A DNA stretch of 64,000 bases. Source: Pseudomonas sp. IAC-BECa141 (lineage in GTDB: Bacteria; Pseudomonadota; Gammaproteobacteria; Pseudomonadales; Pseudomonadaceae). The DNA lies in the NCBI RefSeq assembly GCF_020544405.1, contig NZ_CP065410.1:2294001-2358000 (forward strand). The letters are read 5' to 3'. How positions within the stretch are numbered: the stretch's first letter is position 1; every line of letters begins with the position of its first letter. The position numbers were made by a program, and so were the translations under genes. Shown here one piece after another: positions 40,650-48,800 of the stretch. Under the pieces are notes generated by a model, which did no database searches, had not been told where the DNA came from, and worked only from the letters and a program-made list of their open reading frames with translations.

Positions 40650-40892
40650 ATGAGCGAGGAACTGAAACCGCCAGACCTGACGACCTGGCAGCAAATGTTT
40701 GACGATCAGACGTACTGGCAACAATCCCCCGATGCCCATTACTTTGATTTGCAGCGCATCGCTGACGATCTGTTGGGGCAGGGTGCGATCGATCTTGAGC
40801 AGTGGCAGCTGCTCAAAGCCAAGGCCGATGACCTGCACAAGGACTCGCCCGCGGTGAACGTCGCGCGGCAACTTGATGACCCCGAAGCCTGA
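40650..40892 (+). CDS. Small acidic hypothetical protein
   Basis: An 80-aa protein (starts MSEELKPPDLTTWQQMF, ends ARQLDDPEA) with no signal or membrane segment and several aromatic residues. A GAGGA site precedes the ATG. It is 12 bp upstream of another tiny frame, so they may be co-transcribed. Family not recognised. Confidence 0.55.
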   Translation: MSEELKPPDLTTWQQMFDDQTYWQQSPDAHYFDLQRIADDLLGQGAIDLEQWQLLKAKADDLHKDSPAVNVARQLDDPEA

Positions 40893-40903
40893 GGAGGCCT
40901 GGC

Positions 40904-41083
40904 ATGAATACTGTCCTTGATAGCGAGCACCCCGACGAACCTCGTCCGCCGGGTGAAACCGAACGCGACAATGATGCACTGCGTCCCACCGATCCCAAAC
41001 AGCGGCAGCGTTCCGGGAAAGGCACCGCCAGTGGCGAGTCCACGGCGCAGGACACCGCGCAGCGATCGCGGAACAAACCCTGA
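40904..41083 (+). CDS. Tiny hydrophilic hypothetical protein (59 aa)
   Basis: A 59-codon frame starting MNTVLDSEHPDEPRPPGETE and rich in charged and small residues, ending QRSRNKP. A perfect GAGGAGG ribosome site sits 6 nt upstream of the ATG. It follows the 80-aa gene by 12 bp. The strong ribosome site is the main support; disordered composition gives no function. Confidence 0.5.
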   Translation: MNTVLDSEHPDEPRPPGETERDNDALRPTDPKQRQRSGKGTASGESTAQDTAQRSRNKP

Positions 41084-41166
41084 TGCGCATCTATGCTCAG
41101 TGGCACTCCAATCGCTGAATACGTTGGCGATGGGGGCTGCCATCCATCACAGGGAATGTACCGCTT

Positions 41167-41745
41167 ATGAAGCTCCAAGCACTGACGCACGCCATTGCAC
41201 TTGCAACTGTTCTGTCTGCTTCCACGGCGTTCGCTGCCGATATTCCATTGTCGGCGACTGTCGAAAAGGATCAGGTCACCACCAAGGTGCTCGCAGTTGA
41301 TCCGGCCAATCATCAGGTTGTCCTTGAAGGCGAAGAAGGTCGCCAGGTGCACATTCAGCTCAGCGACAAGGCGAAAAATCTGGGAAATCTGAAGGTGGGT
41401 GATCTGGTCAAGATCGAGGTTCAACATTCGATCGCCGCTTTCCTGGACACCGATGTGGATAAAGGTCTGCCTGGCTCCACTGAGCGCACAGGTGAACTGC
41501 GCAACGCCGTGGGCAGCAGCAATCCCGGTGGCGAGGCCTTCCGCCAGATTCAGGTGCAATTGAAAATCACCAAAATTGATTTGGCGACAAACCGGGTCAC
41601 TCTGGAAAACCCGTCGGGCCAGTCCAAAACCCTCAACGTCGAAAAGCCTGAGATTCAGGCCAAACTGAAAAACCTGAAAGTGGGGCAGAGCGTCATCGTC
41701 ACTTACACCGATGTATTAAAAGTGACCAGTCAGCATGAAAGTTGA
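41167..41745 (+). CDS. Periplasmic protein with two repeated OB-like units
   Basis: A 192-aa protein with a signal peptide (to STAFA). Two related units can be aligned: VLAVDPANHQVVLEGEEGRQ...KAKNLGNLKVGDLVKIEV (about 40-90) and KIDLATNRVTLENPSGQSK...IQAKLKNLKVGQSVIVTY (about 138-185). They look like small beta-barrels. Function unknown; no partner gene nearby. Confidence 0.7.
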   Translation: MKLQALTHAIALATVLSASTAFAADIPLSATVEKDQVTTKVLAVDPANHQVVLEGEEGRQVHIQLSDKAKNLGNLKVGDLVKIEVQHSIAAFLDTDVDKGLPGSTERTGELRNAVGSSNPGGEAFRQIQVQLKITKIDLATNRVTLENPSGQSKTLNVEKPEIQAKLKNLKVGQSVIVTYTDVLKVTSQHES

Positions 41746-42034
41746 GTATTGACTCTACAGCGTGACTGTTCTTGTACAAGTAATTGTATGAGAGCAGTCA
41801 TATGAAGTGTTCGAGGTGGTGAATTCAGAAAGTTTGTCGGGAAATATCGATGAGCAATATTCTTTAACTTTTCAGTACATAAAATTCATCTTCAATTAGC
41901 ACGACATATCCGCCAACTTCCATTAAAATCCCTCCCGTTCGCCCAGTGTCAGGGCTCTTTACCGGTGCATGGATTGCCAGGCCATCACACTGGGCGAACA
42001 CCTCCTCGGAGTAGAGGCCAAAGAATTCAGATGC
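41746..42034. other. Non-coding stretch with decayed minus-strand frame
   Basis: A 289-bp gap (326 bp including the adjacent terminator and its flank). An open frame on the minus strand (ending IEDEFYVLKS) reads down from the terminator at 42035-42064 to the stop at 41864-41866. It has no plausible start outside the glycosyltransferase gene, so it looks like a remnant. An imperfect inverted repeat (TGACTGTTCT and AGAGCAGTCA) lies just after the 41745 stop, without a T-tract. Confidence 0.4.
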
Positions 42035-42064
42035 AAAAAGGGCGACTTTAAAGTCGCCCTTTTT
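42035..42064 (-). terminator. Strong rho-independent terminator
   Basis: AAAAAGGGCGACTTT pairs with AAAGTCGCCCTTTTT, a 15-bp perfect stem with A/T tracts on both sides, so it can end transcripts in either direction. It lies 8 bp after the stop of the glycosyltransferase at 42072-42893. Confidence 0.85.
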
Positions 42065-42071
42065 AATTGCC

Positions 42072-42893
42072 TTACGATTTGGCAGGTCGCATGCCCCGTT
42101 GTAACTGAAGGCGCTTGAGCGTTTCCTGATACATGGTGGTGCGGCGGTGCTGTGTGCCGTATCCACCGATAGCTGCCACGGTGCCGGCCTGGATGTGATC
42201 GAGGTAGCGGAAGATGGTGCGCGGCGAGAGGCATTTGATGCCGTAGCCAAGGGTGCTTAAACGATCCTGCAGCGTGTATCCCGGGACCCGGTCGTCCATC
42301 GAAAAATGCAGCCCGTGAGCTTTGATCAACCGTGCATTCCACAAGGTGCAGAAGCTTTTCAGGTGAGTTTCCCGGTAGGGTTTCGGATCTCGGGAGGGCA
42401 ACCCCAAGTGCTGTTTTGCCCGGCGGAAATAGTGTTTGAAGTAACGCGAAGACAAGCGCCAGGTGTCTCTAAGGACGCCGCGATCTAATTGCTCGACGCA
42501 ACCGACCGCTGCTGTATCCAAAGATTGCATACATTCATTCATCATCATCGAAAAGACAGTGCTGTCAAAAACGAAAGTATCGGTGTGCAGCAAAAACAGG
42601 TAATCGGTTTCAACTTTTGCAAGTGCCAGATCAAGTGCCTTGCCATGAGCAATATGCCCCGCTTCCTTGCCGGGGGAAGGGCGCTCGATCAAGTTGATCC
42701 AGTCCAGAGACCGCAAGTAGACCAGGCTTTCATCGGCGGAATCATTGTCCACCACCCACACCGGAATTTGATGCTCCTTGACGTATTGCTGGAGAAACTC
42801 CAGGCACATCCGGGTTATTTCCGGCGTCTTGTAATTGACCAATACAAGGCTGAAGGCGGGCAGTTGTTTTGAGGTGGAATCGATCGCACTCAT
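42072..42893 (-). CDS. Glycosyltransferase, family 2, soluble
   Basis: A 273-aa enzyme: SLVLVNYKTPEITRMCL at the start, WVVDNDSADES, then DYLFLLHTDTFVFD (DxD equivalent) and a C-terminal region with DDRVPGYTLQDRL. No membrane helices. It is isolated from the EPS operon and followed by a strong terminator. The acceptor is unknown. Confidence 0.75.
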   Translation of the reverse strand: MSAIDSTSKQLPAFSLVLVNYKTPEITRMCLEFLQQYVKEHQIPVWVVDNDSADESLVYLRSLDWINLIERPSPGKEAGHIAHGKALDLALAKVETDYLFLLHTDTFVFDSTVFSMMMNECMQSLDTAAVGCVEQLDRGVLRDTWRLSSRYFKHYFRRAKQHLGLPSRDPKPYRETHLKSFCTLWNARLIKAHGLHFSMDDRVPGYTLQDRLSTLGYGIKCLSPRTIFRYLDHIQAGTVAAIGGYGTQHRRTTMYQETLKRLQLQRGMRPAKS

Positions 42894-43158
42894 GGTCCGG
42901 GCTCACTTCAAGGTGAAGGGTTCTGCTGACAGCAATCAGCACACAGAACCGTTGCTTTGTGGCCCGGATGGTAGGTACGCAACCTTAGTTCAAACTTAAT
43001 TTTCGAGCGCCCGGTCCGGGTGACTTGTTACGGCTTGCGACGCAGGCGAGGCGCTTGGCGATCAAGCGCGGTTCCACGGTAAGATGCGCCGCCATTACAA
43101 GCTCAAGGAAGACAACGGCTTGCGCCGTTCGCCACGGATGAAACCACTTTCCCTCTAA
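42894..43158. other. Intergenic stretch upstream of the glycosyltransferase and before the VanW remnant
   Basis: 265 bp with no convincing gene. A frame reading MRRHYKLKEDNGL...MKPLSL from 43084 to the stop at 43156 is in the frame of the VanW remnant that follows and might be its scrambled 5' part, but I cannot align it to the family. Confidence 0.4.
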
Positions 43159-43662
43159 CGCCCGGGCTACGTCGAAGGCATGGAACTCTCATTCGGCTAA
43201 GCCCGCATCGGCGGCGGCATCTGCCAACTCAGCAACCACATCCACTGGATGGCCATTCACTCACCCTTGATCGTCATCGAACGCGCTAACCACAGCTTCG
43301 ACCCGTTCCTGGAAGACGGCCGCGTCCTGCCATTCGGCTCCGGCGCGGCGATCTTCTACAACTACATCGACCTGGTGCTGCACAACCCGACGGATCGCAG
43401 CTTTCAGCTGAAGCTGAAGGTGGGGGAGACGTAGTTGGAGGGCGAGTTGTTTTGTGATCGGGAGCGGGCGTATCGGTATCACGTATTCGAGGTGGGGCAT
43501 CGGTTTGTGCGGGAGGGGGAGCGGGTGTATCGGGAGAATGAAATTTGGCGGGAGGTGAGGGAGAAGGGGCAGGTGGGGGCTTTGGTGGAGAGGGAGAGGT
43601 TGTATGGGAATCGGGTGGTGGTTAAGTATGAGGTTTTGGAGGGGGTGATTGAGGGGAGATAG
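43159..43662 (+). pseudogene. VanW-family gene remnant with in-frame stops
   Basis: One continuous reading frame recovers the VanW C-terminal half: GYVEGMELSFG, stop, ARIGGGICQLSNHIHWMAIHSPL, IVIERANHSFDPF, GRVLPFGSGAAIFYNYIDL, stop, LEGELFCDRERAYRYHVFE and NEIWREV. In-frame stops are TAA 43198-43200 and TAG 43432-43434; another TAA ends the frame just before, at 43156. The N-terminal third of the family is missing. The last 230 bp are very purine-rich on the plus strand, a sign of drift. It borders the AT-rich immunity string. Confidence 0.8.
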
Positions 43663-43719
43663 TGGTGATGTCGCTTTAGTCATTTGGTTTGCTTCATGTG
43701 TCGGAAGCGTTTGTCGATT

Positions 43720-44024
43720 CTAGCTTTCCAGGTTTTTTAATATGTTCTCTAGCGCGATTTTCAGCTCTGCCCAGTTTTTGGCTTTTCACAATGAGTAGGA
43801 TTTTGCCAGTCTTGATTGCGGATTAGAGAGATTACAAAGGAACCGTATGTGCTGAATTCTGGATGCCATCCGATATCGAGTATTTGGCCGCATGGGAAAG
43901 TCGCTTGAAAAAGGTCTTCCTTTAAGTTTTCTATTTCGAGAGAAGTGTCGATTGTTTTATCAAGCTGGGAAATGTCATCGAGAGTTATTTTGGCTCCGAG
44001 AGTGATGATTTTGCTTGTGTTCAT
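43720..44024 (-). pseudogene. Immunity-type small gene with a likely frameshift near its end
   Basis: The 87-aa open frame (43761-44024) begins MNTSKIITLGAKITLDD and has a SUKH-like look (FPCGQILDIGWHPEF, GSFVISLIRNQDW) but ends abruptly at EKPKTGQS. In another frame the sequence continues KNWAELKIALENILKNLES to a stop at 43720, the expected C-terminal helix. The shift is explained by one missing A in the run opposite 43775-43779 (five instead of six). Either a real mutation or a base-call error. Confidence 0.6.
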
Positions 44025-44066
44025 TTAGTGATATCCAAGGGGTATTTGAGGGGGGTTGAGCACTAC

Positions 44067-44459
44067 TCAGGTGTTGGTTGGGTAAAGGGTGATTTGAATG
44101 GCTGAAATCTCTATAAAGCTCGGAAAAATAAGATCTCTATTTTCGTTTTTTAGTGAGATGAGGATGATGGAGTTGCCGAGTTTTAGCGAGCTGCATCCAT
44201 CTTTGCTAATAGAAATCAGCTCTGCTGTTATATAGGTTGTTTCTGCTTCGTGGCGAATTGATGGTGTGTTGCTCATTGATGTGGAGATGTTTTTACCCCA
44301 ATAAAAATCATCATCAATATTTATTTCGACGTCATAGGAACGGTTTTCTATTGCCTCTAGATTGAATAAGCTTGAAAGACCTTCTCCGTAAGGGGTGGAG
44401 AATTCAACAAGGGTCTTTTCTGTGTGGATTTTAACTATGCGCGATATTGTGATTTTCAT
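44067..44459 (-). CDS. Hypothetical protein of the immunity string
   Basis: A 130-aa, beta-rich acidic protein (MKITISRIVKIHTEKTLVEF, DVEINIDDDFYWGKN, ends ITLYPTNT) with AT-rich codon use like its neighbours and unlike the flanking genome. No family recognised. Its place between repeat copies and other immunity-like genes suggests an orphan immunity gene. Confidence 0.6.
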   Translation of the reverse strand: MKITISRIVKIHTEKTLVEFSTPYGEGLSSLFNLEAIENRSYDVEINIDDDFYWGKNISTSMSNTPSIRHEAETTYITAELISISKDGCSSLKLGNSIILISLKNENRDLIFPSFIEISAIQITLYPTNT

Positions 44460-44492
44460 GAGTTTATTAAGTAAAAGGGGGCGGATTAGAGT

Positions 44493-44543
44493 AAAAGGGG
44501 ACGGATTTATTTTCTTTAACGAAAAATAAATCTGTCCCCTTTT
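44493..44543. repeat. Palindromic repeat, copy 1 (with a partial copy at 44471-44490)
   Basis: AAAAGGGGACGGATTTATTTT (split as arm 44493-44513) pairs with the arm 44523-44543, whose core is AAATCTGTCCCCTTTT. The right arm encodes the aberrant tail of the truncated immunity gene at 44516-44698. Confidence 0.8.
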
Positions 44544-44698
44544 GGTCTATTTTCGAAGTTTAAATGATAAGCGGCGTAGATTGCGATCCACTTTCGAAGT
44601 GACTCATCCTGTGAAGGTAGCTCTTGAGCAATTTCTGTATATGATTTTGCCTCAAAGCCCCACCAGATTTTCCTCGGGATTGTCTTCTGAAGACTCAT
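44516..44698 (-). pseudogene. Truncated duplicate of the RHS immunity gene
   Basis: Sixty codons that match the first 51 residues of the 131-aa gene at 45475-45870 almost perfectly (QKTIPRKIWWGFEAKSYTEI, QELPSQDESLRKWIAIY, HLNFENR). Then the sequence switches to PKGDRFIFR and a stop, residues encoded by the palindromic repeat arm at 44523-44543. The remaining 80 residues of the gene are absent. The break sits exactly at the repeat edge. Confidence 0.85.
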
Positions 44699-44721
44699 TT
44701 TTTATCCTTTAAACTTGTGTG

Positions 44722-44766
44722 AAAAGGGGAGGGATTTATTTTCTTAAAAATAAATCTGTCCTCTTT
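44722..44766. repeat. Palindromic repeat, copy 2
   Basis: AAAAGGGGAGGGATTTATTTT arm at 44722-44742 and its near-complement ending TCTGTCCTCTTT at 44766, with a very short loop. It lies between the truncated immunity gene and the SUKH-type gene. Confidence 0.75.
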
Positions 44767-44811
44767 GGATTGAATACACATATTTGGATAAGATGTTGGG
44801 TGTGGATGTTT

Positions 44812-45186
44812 TTAATCTTCTTCATTCCATTTTGTATGGGTCTCAATCGCTATTTTTAGCCATGCGCTAAAGTCAGGATGTTCTCCGTGAAGCTCCCACC
44901 CCTCTGAAGCATATGCATGTATTATTAGCACTTTTGGATTGCCGGATAAATCATCGCCGTCAAAGCAAGCAATATCATCATTGGCGTTGAACTTTGCGAA
45001 AGGAACTAACGTGCGGTTGGGATACAGATTTTTTAGCGTGTTGTGCCAGTAGTTTATTTTTCCCTCTTGATATATTAGTAACCACCAAGGTTCAATGTCC
45101 GGTTCAGGTTCCGTAGTCGCGAATTTTATAAATGTACTAGGGAAGTTATAGTTTTTCAGGTGTTCAATGTTGAGAAAAATTTTCAT
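44812..45186 (-). CDS. SMI1/KNR4 (SUKH)-family immunity protein
   Basis: A 124-aa protein with SUKH features: an N-terminal helix (NIEHLKNYNFPSTFIKF), WWLLIYQEGKINYWHN, LVPFAKFNANDDIACFDGDDLSG with the conserved acidic turn, and C-terminal FSAWLKIAIETH. The family neutralises many contact-delivered toxins. The start at 45186 was chosen for MKIFLNIEHL; longer reading runs into a repeat. It is not the cognate of the present RHS tip by position, so likely an orphan immunity gene. Confidence 0.7.
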   Translation of the reverse strand: MKIFLNIEHLKNYNFPSTFIKFATTEPEPDIEPWWLLIYQEGKINYWHNTLKNLYPNRTLVPFAKFNANDDIACFDGDDLSGNPKVLIIHAYASEGWELHGEHPDFSAWLKIAIETHTKWNEED

Positions 45187-45198
45187 TTTGTTTGTTCG

Positions 45199-45221
45199 AA
45201 AAGGGGATAAATTGTCCCTTT
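45199..45221. repeat. Palindromic repeat, copy 3 (degenerate)
   Basis: AAAAGGGGATAAATTGTCCC with a trailing TTT: a shortened version of the AAAAGGGGAC...GTCCCCTTTT palindrome, just upstream of the SUKH gene. Confidence 0.6.
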
Positions 45222-45236
45222 GATTCTGTTTTTTAG

Positions 45237-45413
45237 TTAAGACCATTCTATGGAAAGGTTGTCTGGCCAATCAGTGGGTACTATTGCTAATGTGCCGCTT
45301 GATGAATGAATATGGATGCTGCTGTTGTGAATGATGATTTTTTCAAATGGATTGGTTCCGCTCAATACGATCAGTCAGACTAGTTCGTTGGTGTCTTTTT
45401 TGCAGTGCCATTC
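45237..45413 (-). pseudogene. Remnant of another immunity-type gene
   Basis: A frame on the minus strand reads SEWHCKKDTNELV, stop, LIVLSGTNPFEKIIIHNSS, then IHIHSSSGTLAIVPTDWPDNLSIEWS and a stop at 45237. The C-terminus resembles a small beta-rich immunity or Imm-type protein, but it is broken by one in-frame TGA and its 5' end stops at the repeat beginning at 45414. Identity unknown. Confidence 0.5.
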
Positions 45414-45460
45414 AGATCTGTCCCCTTTGACTTTGGGTTTGAAAAGGAGACAGATTTGTC
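45414..45460. repeat. Palindromic repeat, copy 4 (arms in reversed order)
   Basis: AGATCTGTCCCCTTT (45414-45428) followed by AAAAGGAGACAGATTT (45442-45457): the same arms as copies 1-2 but in the opposite order. It lies between the intact immunity gene and the broken remnant. Confidence 0.7.
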
Positions 45461-45474
45461 AATTTTTGTTGAGT

Positions 45475-45870
45475 TCAGTCTAGCGGGTACTCGCAGGTCC
45501 ATGGGGGCGTAAATAGCTCGGGGTTTATGTTATTTTCATAAAGAAAAGAGTTTATTTCTTCCTCTGTTTCCATGGTTTTGCACTTTGTGATTGTTGTGTC
45601 GTTGGCGCCAATGCTGTCTCTTGTTTCGAGAAAGTGGATTGGGAGAGTGAATTCTATAATGACGTATTTAGAATTTTTTGCATCCTCTAGAAATTTGTAG
45701 TAACTCTCTCCAGGGTATCTATTTTCAAAGTTTAAATGATAAACAGCATAGATTGCGATCCACTTTCTAAGTGACTCATCCTGCGAAGGTAGTTCCTGCG
45801 CAATCTCTGTATATGATTTTGCCTCCAAACCCCACCAAACTTTTCTAGGGATAGTCTTCTGGTTGCTCAT
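45475..45870 (-). CDS. Putative cognate immunity protein of the RHS toxin
   Basis: A 131-aa protein starting MSNQKTIPRKVWWGLEAKSY, with no signal or membrane segment and AT-rich codon use. Its ATG overlaps the RHS stop by 4 bp (ATGA), the usual arrangement for toxin and cognate immunity. A truncated copy lies at 44516-44698. The family is not recognised; the role rests on position and translational coupling. Confidence 0.7.
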   Translation of the reverse strand: MSNQKTIPRKVWWGLEAKSYTEIAQELPSQDESLRKWIAIYAVYHLNFENRYPGESYYKFLEDAKNSKYVIIEFTLPIHFLETRDSIGANDTTITKCKTMETEEEINSFLYENNINPELFTPPWTCEYPLD

Positions 45871-48800
45871 TTTTGTCCTTCAAATTGGTTTGGCCAATAG
45901 ATTCTTATAACTTCCCCTTTCACAGGGTGAAGCTGCAAATGTGGATGATCACCATGTGGGTCGCTCGGGTCGTGGTTCGCCATTGTGACCTTTCTTGTAT
46001 TAATGTCTGAAACCGGTGTGTCATCCCAGTGATAGTATTTTTCGGGTTCTTTTGTTTTTCTGAAATGCGTTTTGGCAGTCGCGGAGTTGAATTCTTCGGC
46101 GTTTCTATATCCTTGGCCTACATATTTCCCTAAAAATAGCTCTTCAGCTTCAGCTCTGCTGTTCACGGTGACGGAGGTAGCACCTCGATCAAGTGCGTCT
46201 GATGCCCTTTTTACAGAACCATTCGACCACGGGATATCGGGTGCCGAAGGTTCTTTCGTATCGACTCGCGCCTTCTCTGTTGGTGCAGTTGGGTTTCCTT
46301 GACCATCTCCATCTGGTGGGCATCCATTCAAACCCAACGGATCCACCCACCCCGTGGGGTTAGGCACGTACTGGTAGTTATTCAACCCACCCGCAAGCTT
46401 GATCGGATCCGGAGTCAGAAAACGCCCAGTCCCCGGATTGTAGTAGCGATGACGGTTGTAGTGTAGGCCCGTCTCTGCGTCGAAATACTGACCCTGGAAG
46501 CGCAACGGGTTGTCGATTTCGCTGACGTCCAGCGCCGCGAGGTTGCCGTAGGCGCGGTACTTCGCGGACCACATGATCTCGCCACTGTAGTCGGTGAGTT
46601 CCTGCGGTGTGCCCAGATGATCGAGCTGGTAGTAGAACGGCGTTGCCTTACGCGGGCCTTCGCCGTCGAGCATGGCCAGCGGGCGGAAGCTGCCGGGTTC
46701 GTAGATGTAGGTGCGATAACGGTTATCGCCGCTTTCGGCGATCAGGCGTTCGCCTTGCCACAGGAACTCAGTGGTGTGACCGTCGACATTTTTTTCGATT
46801 CGGCGACCGAAGGCGTCGTATTTGTAAGACGCGGTGCTGCCACCCGGCAGGCTGACGCCGATCAGTCGATGCTGGCAGTCGTAGCGATATTCGGTGACGA
46901 GTTTCTGGCCAGCGCCACGGCGCTCGCGGATCAGGTTGCCATAGGCGTCGTAGTCGTAATGGCGGTCGCCCTGCATCAGCAAGCGGTTGCCTTTGACGTT
47001 GGCGAGGTTGGCCGTACCTTCGTTGTTCTGGCCGAGCAGGTTGCCGGCCGGGTCGTGGGCGAAGCTTTCCGGTGTCGCGCCACGCACGTTGATCAAGCGA
47101 TCCAGCGGGTCGTAGTGGAAGCTGCGGTTGCCTTTGCGGCTGTCGTCGATGCCGGCGAGGTTGCCGTTGGCGTCGTAGTTGTAGCGACGCTGGAAAAGGT
47201 TTTTCTCGCGTTGGCTGACGCTGTGGGCTTGAAGGCGGCCTTGTTCGTCATATTGATACTGGCTGAGCAACAGGCCTTGCTGGCGTTGCTGTTCGCGACC
47301 ACCGTTGAACTGGTGAGACGTCAGGCGCGAGCCATTGAGATCGATGCCGCTGAGCATGCCGCCGGGTTGGTGGCGGTAGTCGAGTTTGCTGCCATCGGGC
47401 AGGCGGCAGTGCTTGAGCTGGCCGACGCTGTCGTACTCATAACGCAAGGTGCCCCAGCCTTGATGTTCGGTGACGAGGCGATCTTGCAGGTCGTATTCGT
47501 AGGCGAGCGGCCAGTGTCCGTCGTCGACGTTGACCAGGCGGCCGATGGCGTCGTAGCTGTAGTGGATTTCTTCGCCGTCGGGAAGCGTCTTCACCAGAAG
47601 CCTGCCAGCCGCATCACGTTGGTATTCAGTTACCAACTCGCTGCCGTCATCGCCGAATTCCGTTTTCTTCAGCAACTGGCCATTGAGGTCGTATTCGTAT
47701 GCAGTGCGACGACCGTCGAAGCCGGTTTCCTGCTGGATAAGGCCGTTCGAGTAGTAGTCGAGTTTGTAATGCTCACCACGTTCGTTTTCGATCTCGGTCA
47801 ACAACAGGCGCGAGTTGTCGTAGCGGTAGCGCAGCTGGCTGCCGTCAGGATTGATGCGACGGCTGACGAGATGCAGGTTATCGGCGTATTCGTAGCGGGT
47901 GACGCGGCCGAGTTCGTCGCGTTCGGCGGTGACGCGTCCGTACGGGTTGTAGGTGAACGCACGGGTGGCGCCGCCGGGGAGCGTTACCTGGGTCAGGCGA
48001 TCGACGGCATCCCATTGATAATGGGTGATGGCGCCGAATTCGTCCTGGCGAGTGATCTGGCGTCCAAGTGCGTCGTAGCGATACTTGCGTTGACCACCGT
48101 CCGGAAGACGCTCCTCCAGCAATTGGCCGAGATTGTTCCAGCCCAGTTGATGGCGGCTGCCATCAGGATGGTGAATTTCCAGCAGGCGACCCTGGCGGTC
48201 GTAGCTGTAGTGGGTTTCGTTGCCCTGTGGGTCGATTTGCCGGGTGATGTCGCCTTGACGGTTACGGTTGTATTGCCAACGTGCCTTACCTCGTCGGACA
48301 TCGATGAGTTGACCATTGAAGTAGTTGTACCGAGTGGATTCGCCTTCTGGAGGAATTACCGCTATCAGACGGCCGGCTTCACTGTATTGGTACTCAATGA
48401 CCGCACCCAGTGGGTCCTTAATCGCAACTAGTCGCCCTTCATCATCATAGGCCTTCTGTGTTTCACCGCCATCGGGTGCAGTTTCGCTGACCAGACGTGC
48501 CTTGTCGTCATGCACATAAATTTGCTCGCTGCCATCGGCGTTATAGACGGTGACCGAACCTTTATCGTCCCACTCGTAACGTGTTTCGAGTAACGAGTAG
48601 TTCGCCCAATGGCGGACACAACGAGAATGCTTGCCCTCGTGCTCCCATTCCCAAAAGAAGCTGGCGCCACCCGCCAATTGTCGCTCAAGGATGACGTGCT
48701 GGTCGTTGTAGCTGTAATGCTCGGTTTCGCCGGCGGCATTGGTCGCGGATACCAGTTGGTTCTGCGTGTTGTAGCGATAGCTGACCAGCGTCTGAATGGT

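Noticed and set aside
41864..42250. Minus-strand frame overlapping the glycosyltransferase end and its terminator
   Set aside because: The 5' half is antiphase to a real gene on the same strand and the frame crosses a strong terminator; no start with a ribosome site lies after the hairpin.
43435..43662. Open 75-codon frame as an independent gene
   Set aside because: It is the last part of the VanW remnant in the same frame, following an in-frame TAG.
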